From: Phallusia fumigata
Taxonomy: Eukaryota; Chordata; Ascidiacea; Phlebobranchia; Ascidiidae
NCBI GenBank assembly: GCA_008931825.1
Contig: QXVZ01033815.1
Coordinates: 1-24,230, forward strand
DNA: 24,230 bases
Direction: 5' to 3'
In this document: positions 19,301 through 24,230 of the stretch, piece by piece
How the letters are laid out: each line of letters begins with the position of its first letter
Position numbering within the stretch: the stretch's first letter is position 1
Notes under the pieces: model-generated
What the model saw: the letters and a program-made list of their open reading frames with translations, nothing else
Told to the model about the DNA's origin: nothing
Database searches by the model: none
Made by a program: the position numbers and the translations under genes

Positions 19301-20645
19301 ATCGATGGGAAAACAAAAAGTNTTCCACATACACTACCACCCCAAATTGATGTTTTCCACATGCACCATTTCCTTCATTATGTTGGATATATATTCAATG
19401 TCTGCATAGCATTGGGTCCCAAATTCCCTTGGCATTTTAAAACATGATTGTTTCTGCTAGCATAAACATATGGGTCCCCACACACATTAAGTTTCTGCAT
19501 AGTAGCAATGTTTTAGGATGTGATCAGTTTAAAAATCGATGGGAAAACAAAAAGTAAAGATTTCCACGTATATTCTAATCAAATCATTTTTACATTATGC
19601 CAATTACAATCTTACTGTAAACAGCACAATTTAAACCCCACAGCACCACTTGTCGATAGTTTGACCTACAGTAACTATTAGCCGAGCCGCAACAAACTTT
19701 TAACGAATCTCTTCAGCGCAGTTTCAGTAATACGCTACAAATTCAACAACAACATTACGCTTCTTAACCAACTAACCATGTGCTTACATGCTTTTGTACA
19801 ATAGAGTAGAACTGTAAATGAAAGCAAAGTTATTGTAATGTATCACGTTTTCAACGTTATTTAGCAGAACCATTTCAGTTTACGCTACGCAATCACCTAA
19901 ATCAGTGATGTAATATAAACAGCTGAGCTTCATCCGTCATAAAACAAAACGATTAAAATGAAACGCCCACCTGGCCGCACCCCATAAACGCCCGTTTATG
20001 TGTGAAGTAGCAGCCTGTGACCAACCACTGAGTGTTGCGCTGCTTCAGTCGTAAAATCATCAATCACTCCCTTGCGTCAGGTCATTTTGCATTTGGAGCA
20101 AAACCGCCAGCTGTTATACACGTATTTGTGGCTGCAAGGGTAAATAACTTACTTTGTTAAATATTGCCGTTTTAAAAATTTTACATTTTTGAGGCCTGTG
20201 GGTGAACTGATGAGCGAATTGGGGTAAAAAGTTGACAGTGCACACCCCCCCCCCCCCCCCCCTCATGTGTGAAAATTTGAAGAAATTTGGACAACTCTTC
20301 ATGCTTAAAACGTGGGAACAAACTCGTGTTAGACAAAAAAAAATACAGAGTAAAAACAATATGTGTCCCCTTCGTGGAGGGGACCCATAATTAACCTTTT
20401 AATTTGGTCCAGTATGGAGTTAAAGAATCTTCCTTTTTAAGAAATCGATCCACAGCAATATCTGAAAACCCAAGTTTTCTCAGATATTCTGGCCAATTGT
20501 TATGTAATATGTCAATTTTAGATAATGTTGTTGCAGTGATCCATGCCTCATTTGCAGAAACTTTTTTTAACCTGTGGAATAACGTATTGAAAAAAGTTAA
20601 AGACTTAATGTCAGTTTTGTACCAAACTTCACACAAATATTGCAT
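7135..20645 (-). CDS. NLR protein: death-like, death, NACHT, LRR; 13 exons
   Basis: Proposed exons, 5' to 3': 20645-20396, 18810-18685, 16991-16797, 16458-16363, 15205-15131, 14490-12704, 12314-12156, 11932-11774, 11470-11309, 10768-10607, 9984-9820, 8230-8078, 7308-7135. They total 3663 nt, 1220 aa plus stop, with every join in phase. The first five introns are phase 1 and all later ones phase 0. Domains: death-like region (about 1-83), linker, death domain (about 130-215), Ser/acidic linker (223-248), NACHT and helical domains (about 330-843), six RNase-inhibitor-type LRR exons (844-1163), short tail. NLRs are cytosolic sensors that oligomerise through NACHT, and death folds recruit signalling partners; that is family knowledge, and the ligand is unknown. 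The NACHT, LRR and split death exons are solid. The first two exons and the last are inferred from splice phase and position. Confidence 0.8.
7436..7436. other. Ambiguous base (N)
   Basis: A single N lies just before the repeated block that starts near 7452, so it may mark a contig join inside repeat-rich DNA. It falls in the last NLR intron and does not affect a coding exon. Confidence 0.9.
7452..7798 (+). repeat. Interspersed repeat with A-rich middle and terminal hairpin, copy 1
   Basis: The block TGACCATATCTACCAGCTGTGAAAG occurs twice (about 7455 and 7612), each time followed by AAACATTTCATGCCAAA. The second copy runs through an A-rich stretch into ACAGAGTGAAAACAATATG and a small hairpin GTCCCC..GGGGAC (7771-7790). 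Related sequence lies at about 9057-9190, 15275-15320 and 20263-20390. No coding capacity is visible; it could be a SINE or the 3' end of a LINE. Confidence 0.55.
8078..8230 (-). CDS. NLR exon 12: leucine-rich repeat module
   Basis: Fifty-one codons in phase 0 begin MTMLSLPGNKFGDEGAVALS and continue with a second half-repeat (LELLWVPKDGITSVGVKALL). This is the best preserved RNase-inhibitor-type LRR pair, with the N-x-x-G-D/V-G-V-x-A-L signature. The acceptor is TTTTTTACAG; the donor GTGGGT is weaker than in the other LRR exons. A second possible donor lies about 30 bases further on. Confidence 0.8.
8815..9000 (+). mobile_element. tRNA-derived SINE in NLR intron 11
   Basis: An A box TAGCTCAGTTGG (8820-8831) and a B box GGTTCAAATCC (8854-8864) mark a tRNA-like head with a good T arm. 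The space between the D and T arms is too short for a full anticodon arm, so it is not a functional tRNA. A tail with GGCCCGGTGTACTG-like sequence and then AAACTATAAAAT follows. It lies opposite to the direction of the host gene and shares its tail with the fragment at 6466-6600. Confidence 0.7.
9057..9190 (+). repeat. Diverged copy of the interspersed repeat
   Basis: CTAGCGGGGTAACCA, GAGGTCA, then CATGATCATATCTAACAGCTGTGAAAG and GGCAAAAGTGTATGGAC follow the same order as in 7545-7690. The terminal hairpin is missing; the hAT element at 9246 sits shortly after. Confidence 0.55.
9246..9769. mobile_element. Non-autonomous hAT element with intact target duplication
   Basis: The ends TGGGGGTCTCAAAC (9246-9259) and GTTTGAGACCCCTG (9756-9769) are 14-bp inverted repeats with one mismatch. 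They are flanked by an exact 8-bp duplication, CTATAAAA at 9238-9245 and 9770-9777, as hAT transposases make. Subterminal GGGCCA/GGGCCAC motifs and a GCGGGCTGCGGGCTGCG stretch near the right end also fit. The 524-bp body has no transposase, so it would have moved in trans. It lies in NLR intron 11. Confidence 0.85.
9820..9984 (-). CDS. NLR exon 11: leucine-rich repeat module
   Basis: Fifty-five codons, phase 0 at both ends, open with LKVLSIGGNTIG and close at a GTATGT donor. The second half-repeat (LCIDNSDINDDRVKIL) keeps the spacing of the neighbouring modules but has lost several leucines. The acceptor is TTTAAACAG. Confidence 0.8.
10607..10768 (-). CDS. NLR exon 10: leucine-rich repeat module
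   Basis: Fifty-four codons, phase 0, open MNMFSLGRNDIGLIGVNHVS and include VYLNKCNLTGTDMQPL, the L-x-x-C-x-L form of the second half-repeat. The acceptor is TTTCCTTACAG and the donor GTAAGT. Confidence 0.85.
11150..11236 (-). pseudogene. Broken partial duplicate of LRR exon 9
   Basis: This 87-base block is a near copy of 11257-11343, which carries the last 35 bases of exon 9, its donor and the start of the intron. In this copy the donor GTAAGT reads ATAAGT, and the upstream part of the exon is missing, so it cannot be spliced as an exon. The two copies lie in direct tandem about 107 bases apart and differ at only a few positions, so the event is fairly recent. Confidence 0.75.
11309..11470 (-). 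CDS. NLR exon 9: leucine-rich repeat module
   Basis: Fifty-four codons, phase 0, open MEMLDLSQNVMSHRALDDLA and include IVLNECSVNGVGLKQM. It is the exon whose 3' end has been duplicated into the next intron. The acceptor is TTCTCTAG and the donor GTAAGT. Confidence 0.85.
11774..11932 (-). CDS. NLR exon 8: leucine-rich repeat module
   Basis: Fifty-three codons, phase 0, open LPYLDLANNDLKGAGKYLEK and include LGLDDCNLQDNDFTLI, a clear L-x-L-x-x-C-x-L motif. The donor is GTAAGT. Confidence 0.85.
12156..12314 (-). CDS. NLR exon 7: first leucine-rich repeat module
   Basis: Fifty-three codons, phase 0, follow directly on the NACHT exon. It opens VAKLHIKNVDLSKIF and includes LTIKDCNFSINYVKSL. It is the most degenerate of the six LRR modules in its first half, as is common next to the helical domain. 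The acceptor is TTGACAG and the donor GTATGT. Confidence 0.8.
12704..14490 (-). CDS. NLR exon 6: NACHT ATPase and helical domains
   Basis: This single 1787-nt exon encodes 595 full codons. It opens with a basic helix (KEIRKLKDACK) and a Gln/Asn-rich linker. The NACHT core follows: Walker A GMAGIGKTT with Lys346, Walker B LIIIDGLDEA with Asp421, Asp424 and Glu425, and a sensor-1 region KKLIASRP ending about residue 472 (numbering from the 1220-aa model). The rest resembles the winged-helix and HD2 regions of NLRs, including ALCFIPMFCKM and YFFIHATWQEFLAALHL, the typical F-x-H-x-x-x-Q-E-F/L-A-A motif. The ATPase residues are intact, so it should bind and hydrolyse nucleotide. A large NACHT exon before small LRR exons is also the vertebrate NLR layout. 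Confidence 0.93.
14928..14972. repeat. Tandem repeat of 23 bases
   Basis: TTTGGCTTAGTGTGCCTTTC occurs twice head to tail with a 23-base period, in NLR intron 5. Two units only; no function apparent. Confidence 0.7.
15131..15205 (-). CDS. Probable NLR exon 5: Ser/acidic linker
   Basis: After an acceptor TTCAACAG, 24 codons of TGSSSGKSDSEISSESQDEE-type sequence end at a GTTGTA donor. Both ends are phase 1, so the exon can be kept or skipped without changing the frame between the death domain and NACHT exons. It would be a flexible, possibly phosphorylated linker. It has no known domain, and the donor is not ideal. Confidence 0.55.
15275..15320 (+). repeat. Hairpin end of the interspersed repeat, copy 2
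   Basis: ACAGAAGAAAATAACATGTG followed by TTCCCTCTTCAGGAGGGGATCC matches the terminal hairpin end at 7752-7790 with several changes. It lies just upstream of NLR exon 5 in intron 4. Confidence 0.55.
15788..15885. repeat. Diverged single copy of the block duplicated at 19089-19555
   Basis: ATTGGATGTATAT, CATTGGGTCTC, CTTTGGCATTTTA and GAGCATAAACATATG follow in the same order and spacing as GTTGGATATATAT, CATTGGGTCCC, CTTGGCATTTTA and TAGCATAAACATATG in the duplicated block. The block is therefore part of a dispersed repeat. Confidence 0.6.
16215..16300. mobile_element. Possible hAT remnant with GATTCGG motifs
   Basis: AGTGATGTACCGAAGATTCGG resembles the ends of many animal hAT elements. GATTCGGTT occurs at 16228 and 16271, with its complement CCGAATC at 16253 between them. 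No opposite end was found, so this is a fragment or a chance match. It is in NLR intron 4, next to exon 4. Confidence 0.35.
16363..16458 (-). CDS. NLR exon 4: end of the death domain
   Basis: The exon follows a strong acceptor (CTTTTTTTTCAG) and opens KLRKIAEALRKLDLV, the typical last helix of a death domain, then a short GGSSSQ linker. Both ends are phase 1. Joined to exon 3 it completes the domain after WVRANNL. Confidence 0.85.
16797..16991 (-). CDS. NLR exon 3: death domain, first five helices
   Basis: Sixty-four codons between a TTTTCAG acceptor and a GTAAGT donor, phase 1 at both ends. The sequence contains LKFNLTDRQLAQIECDHKGN and FSERQYQMLSTWV, matching the L-x-L-s-x-x-x-I-x-x-I-E and Y-x-M-L-x-x-W signature of death domains. 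With exon 4 the domain covers about residues 130-215. Death domains bind each other and link receptors to adaptors and caspases. Confidence 0.88.
17473..17550. repeat. GGTGGC hairpin cluster
   Basis: GGGGTGG (17473-17479) and CCACCCC form one hairpin within 25 bases, and GGGTGGCA with TGCCACCC forms a second between about 17510 and 17546. GC-rich GGTGGC/GCCACC words return near 17866-17925. The pattern suggests the two ends of a mobile element of about 450 bp, but I could not define its borders. Confidence 0.4.
18685..18810 (-). CDS. Possible NLR exon 2: linker
   Basis: Forty-one codons lie between an acceptor ACCACAATAG and a GTAAGT donor, phase 1 at both ends, so it fits between exons 1 and 3. 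The sequence is charged and probably helical (EILVQNEVNNQKRNEKIDEV) with no recognised domain. Because its phase is symmetrical it may be optional or even not real; the donor is strong, the acceptor moderate. Confidence 0.5.
19089..19555. repeat. Two identical 233-bp blocks around a single N
   Basis: The block 19089-19321 is followed by N at 19322 and then by 19323-19555, which I could not distinguish from the first copy by eye. Identity over 233 bases in AT-rich intron DNA, with the only ambiguous base exactly at the join, suggests two overlapping contig ends joined without merging rather than a real tandem duplication. It lies in the long first NLR intron. Confidence 0.85.
19983..20000. repeat. 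Short inverted repeat
   Basis: CATAAACG and CGTTTATG are perfect 8-base arms around CC. It sits in a locally CpG-richer stretch (about 19900-20110) in the first NLR intron. No function assigned. Confidence 0.4.
20245..20262. repeat. Poly(C) tract of 18
   Basis: Eighteen consecutive C follow CACA and stand next to the hairpin-ended repeat copy at 20263-20390. It may be length-variable or a sequencing-prone site. Confidence 0.9.
20263..20390 (+). repeat. Hairpin-ended interspersed repeat, copy 3
   Basis: GTGTGAAAATTTGAAG, TTCATGC, an A-rich stretch, ACAGAGTAAAAACAATATGTG and the hairpin GTCCCC..GGGGAC (20366-20384) follow the layout of copy 1. Its end CCCATAAT lies within a few bases of the splice donor of NLR exon 1, so the repeat borders or forms part of that donor's intron side. 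Confidence 0.6.
20396..20645 (-). CDS. Probable NLR exon 1: death-like N-terminal region
   Basis: From the ATG at 20645 there are 83 codons and one base, phase 1, then GTTAAT. The stretch NNWPEYLRKLGFSDIAVDRF resembles helices 2-3 of death-fold domains (W-x-x-L-x-x-x-L-G-x-s-x-x-x-x-x-x). The last death-domain helix is not evident, so it is incomplete or diverged. A TTTTCTAG acceptor ends four bases before the ATG and could receive a spliced leader. It could instead start as an internal exon after the CAG at 20574-20572 (phase 2). Membership of the NLR gene is inferred from phase, strand and domain type. Confidence 0.55.
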
Positions 20646-20649
20646 ATTT

Positions 20650-20660
20650 CTAGAAAAGAG
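20650..20660 (-). other. Possible spliced-leader acceptor of the NLR gene
   Basis: On the minus strand the pyrimidine run CTCTTTTCTAG ends four bases before ATG. Ciona trans-spliced messages often have the acceptor this close to the start. An upstream non-coding exon would give the same signal. Confidence 0.35.
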
Positions 20661-22617
20661 TTTCAATATAGCAGTTCACAAAAACGATGGTTAATACATT
20701 TTACGAAAATAAAAAAGCAAATCTATGCACTCTACATGCTTGATTAGTTAAATTTGATCTGCACCACTTGAAACCAAAACTTTGCCTGACAAGGTTATTG
20801 CTTATTGTTTATGTTTACTCTGATGATAAATGTTAACATGTTCTGCAAAACTAACTGCATTTCACCCATAAAGCAACAATCAATCAACATTTACCTTGTT
20901 TTTAACATGGCACCATGAAGTTTTGAAACAGAATAAGTATATCAGTCTAAAATCTAAATAGTATCAATTGAGTTCAATGGAGAAGATTCTGTGGTAGTGA
21001 CATGTGACATGTGACATTAAATCAAATCAACAACTCTGAAGTCGCAGCTGAAGATCACTGAAAACACAAAATATAAGGGCTATATTCCAGTGTAAAGGCA
21101 TAGCAGACAGTCAGACTAGCATATATTTGCCCAAAGGGATGCAGTCGGCTGTTAATGAAATGACACAATTGCGCTGGTTTAAACAATTACAGGCAGGTAT
21201 TTGTTTGGCATAAAGCACAAAGAAATTGTCTCTTATTGTGACGACATTTAAATCTCAATCGAACAAAATACTACAACCTTGTTAGGGCCGAGACTACATA
21301 GTTAAACATTTATATTTATGATGACGTTAAGTTAAACGAAAAAGTTAAAACACTTACTTATTTTTTTATTTTATTACAATTAATACATCCCCAACCCTTG
21401 CCATAAACTACAATAAACATTGGTTAATCTGGATTTGGTTTATCCAACTTTAGCCTACTTCAAAAAAAACCTGAAAGAACTAATGATTTGAATTGTTTTG
21501 CACTGTACCAATAAATTGGTTTTCTTTTAAAAGTGTTCTATCATCATTGAGTCGCTAATGTGTTAAATTAAGTGATTTGTTTTATTAAGGTCCCACCCAA
21601 ATAAATTTAGCATTCTTTTGTAATGCAGAAAATAAAAGGAATACTGTATATTATATGCCTTAACTTGAATTTATACACTCAACATCATTTTTATGTTCGG
21701 AACTACCCCAGATTAGCAACCTCCTTACCTGTATAGACACAAGCTTGCAACACTTCCATCGCCAAAACAAAATGAGAAAGTCAAGTCACTGAAGGGAACC
21801 ACAGTGTATAGGGAACCACAGGGTAACCTGAGACCTTGAGGTAAAGAGCAACCTGCATGGAAATAAGGTTCAACACAAAAGAGCATCACTATGTAACAAA
21901 AGGGTGAGGCTAAAATAGAAAGGTTTTTAATTTATAAAACAATTACAATCATATGTCCTGTGTAAAAGGATCACCTTGTATTTTGACATTATACAAACTC
22001 CAGTTGTTCCACTGTACAGGGGATATACAGTATCCCAAACAAACCTAAAAGAATGTAATTCAAGATAGCAATATTCCCCACATTTTTACACAATGTAATT
22101 TCATCACAACAAATATGTATGTTTTTTAAAGTACTGCTTTATAATTGACACACAGTTTTCTTGACATTTTATAACATATATAAGTGTTTTTGAAGGCAAT
22201 TGGCCTGGTTTAATACGTTATGTTAACTGGTACCAATGGTAGTAAGTAGCACATTTTCTACATACAAAAAAGCAAGGGATGTTTTATCATTGGCATTTGG
22301 GGAATAAGCATGCTTTGAAGCAGTTGCAACTTACCCCATGTTCTGGGTACAAAAAACATAATGCGAGTATCAGTTACATGATTTCATGTGCCAGACTTAT
22401 TAGCCTGATCTCCAAAAGCAAGAAGAAATAAATGGCATCACAGCTTTGTTCTTGTCCTTCATCTCTCTCTGTTGTCTATTCATTGGCCTAGGATGAGGAA
22501 TTTTATGCACATGGTCCACAAAGATACACCCACAAGGCTAATGGCTTTATAGTCAAATCCGCACAGTCTGAAACAAATGTTTAGAAATCCTTATGAAAAC
22601 TCTGTCTTGAACTAAGT

Positions 22618-22841
22618 CAGTGGTCCCAAACATTGAGTTAAGTCAGATGAATTTGATGAGTTAAGGGAAGAAATTTCCACCTTAGAGTTAAGTTATTCAT
22701 TGTAAGTGAAGTGTTTCTTTTTAGGCAGACCAGTGGTTCCACACCTTTTAATATTAACTTTTATCACTTCTTGTCTAGTAAGGGAGGAACAAAAAAGTTC
22801 CAAAACAAGGAAAGGCAACAAAAAAAGGTTGGATACCACTG
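22618..22841. mobile_element. hAT-like MITE, CAGTGGT family, copy 2
   Basis: The left end CAGTGGTCCCAAACATT and right end AGGTTGGATACCACTG are imperfect inverted repeats. The flanking 8-mers AACTAAGT and CACTAATA share an ACTAA core, compatible with an aged 8-bp duplication. Internal blocks match the element at 1647-1902. No coding capacity. Confidence 0.6.
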
Positions 22842-23980
22842 CACTAATACTTTTGAAAAAACATCCCTTTTAAGCAAGGTAGACCACAATAATCAAGCAA
22901 ACCAATGAATAACAAAAAAAGGAATTTATAGTAGAAATAGCAAAACATAGCAACACCCATCTTTGTTCTTTAATGCAATATCTCAAAAACGACAAATGAT
23001 ATGGGAAAAAACTAAGTGATGTCAAAACCCCCAAAATGTGGCAGTTACATTGGGCGAAAATGCTGATAAAGTTGCACTGCAGCTGTCGAGGCCCTTTAAT
23101 TGTTTTTATTAAAAAAAATAATATATTGGAAAATAGAATCTCAAAAGAGCATAGAACTTAAAAACCTACTTAGTAACCTGTTTTTGAACTCATTTTTGTC
23201 ACTTTTTTCTGTGCCAATAGCAGTTTCACATATTTATAAGAGTAGTCTTTTCTGGTGAACTTTGTTTATCTCCAAACTTGCCTTTTAAAGTTCTGCAGTA
23301 AAGTCGGAAATGACTTCTTTCAGACAAAAATCTGAAATGATCATAACTTGGATGATAAAAACAACATATTTTATTTGTTTGTTTCAATTTTAGACCTTCG
23401 GACATGGCGCCAAATAAATTTACAACAAATCATGTCAACATGTAAGCTTACCTGCAAACACACCCTTTAACTGGTATATTGGGTCCTTGCTGTTATCCTG
23501 AATTTCAAACGATTTCATTTACATGACAATAAACTGCTTTTAACAATCCTGCAAGCCAATAAAATTATGCTTTGTACAAAATAGGCAAAACAACACCAAA
23601 TTTTTCGAAACAGGAATTTTTGTGAGATGAACTAAATCCATATGCATCAAAACTTCCAGTATTTCTGTAGTCAGTTAATATTTGCATATTTCAAAAAAGG
23701 TCTTAACAAATGCCTAAAGTAGTTTGTAACAAAAGCTTTAGACATGCAAATGTGGAAAGGTTTACATTTAAAACTGACAAATTCTAAGCAAACTAAAAGC
23801 ATTCACATTTTTTTCCTAATCAAACCATATGAAGATTCTGCGCAAGCACAACTTTTTACACTGTATCAGCCCCTAAGCCTTTCGAAACCAAGACCTACAG
23901 ATTATGCCAAATACAAATTCCAGCAAATCGAAGAAGACATGATCAAATAATAATTGCCACTACTTAAAAAACTATAACAG

Positions 23981-24229
23981 TTATTCATCTTTGAACTTTG
24001 CCGGTCGCTTTTCCACAAATGCCGACATTCCCTCTTTTCTGTCTTCAGTTGCAAATGTCCCATGAAACAACTTCTTTTCAAAATGGTTCCCTTCAGCCAA
24101 TGTGGTTTCATAGGCTGTGTTCACAGCCTCTTTTGCAATTGCAACAATAAGCTTCGAATTTTTTGATATTTTTTCAGCGGTTTTAATAGCTTCATCAACG
24201 ACAGTCTCTTTGCTGGTCACTTTGCTGAC
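23981..24229 (-). CDS. ECHS1: Enoyl-CoA hydratase, mitochondrial, C-terminal part
   Basis: The frame reads from the window edge to TAA at 23981 and gives about 82 residues. [40 protein letters not shown] and [11 protein letters not shown] are the hallmark C-terminal segments of short-chain enoyl-CoA hydratase. The enzyme hydrates trans-2-enoyl-CoA in mitochondrial beta-oxidation and in valine breakdown; the tail helps form the hexamer. The catalytic glutamates and the oxyanion-hole region lie upstream, outside the window. The frame is open to the edge, so the 5' end of this exon is not seen. Confidence 0.92.
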   Translation of the reverse strand, partial: VSKVTSKETVVDEAIKTAEKISKNSKLIVAIAKEAVNTAYETTLAEGNHFEKKLFHGTFATEDRKEGMSAFVEKRPAKFKDE

Positions 24230-24230
24230 A

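Larger units (their letters stand above)
20650..23980. other. Intergenic stretch between the NLR gene and ECHS1
   Basis: I see no coding exon with family motifs on either strand. It holds one MITE (22618-22841), a short GACATGTGACATGTGACAT tandem near 20998 and a repeated AGGGAACCACAG near 21795. The promoter or outron of the NLR gene and the 3'UTR of ECHS1 must lie here, but no clear poly(A) hexamer for ECHS1 was found close to its stop. Confidence 0.5.

Overview
The window looks like nuclear DNA of a tunicate, most likely Ciona. It is AT-rich and has compact split genes, GT-AG introns of a few hundred bases, tRNA-derived SINEs and many short hAT-like elements. Two possible spliced-leader acceptors sit just upstream of start codons. 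I identified genes by joining exons by eye in compatible phases; no search was run, so species and orthology are inferred.

Layout: 1-2857 holds no gene I can support, only decayed repeats and one MITE. A plus-strand SLC19-type vitamin transporter (thiamine/folate carrier family) runs from 2887 to 6892 in eight exons that join to 454 aa. It converges on a minus-strand gene from 20645 down to 7135. That gene reads as a 13-exon NLR (NOD-like receptor) of about 1220 aa: a death-like N-terminal exon, a linker, a death domain split over two exons, a Ser/acidic linker, one large NACHT exon, six LRR exons of 51-55 codons each, and a short terminal exon. From 20650 to 23980 I see no gene. The right edge holds the C-terminal end of mitochondrial enoyl-CoA hydratase (ECHS1) on the minus strand, cut by the window end.

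The genes do not form one pathway. ECHS1 and SLC19 are metabolic housekeeping genes on either side of an innate-immune receptor. The NLR introns collect most of the mobile DNA: a hAT MITE with a perfect 8-bp target duplication, a SINE, several copies of a hairpin-ended repeat, and a broken partial duplication of one LRR exon. Two single-N positions (7436, 19322) mark assembly joins. The second lies between two copies of a 233-bp block that look identical and are probably an assembly artefact.
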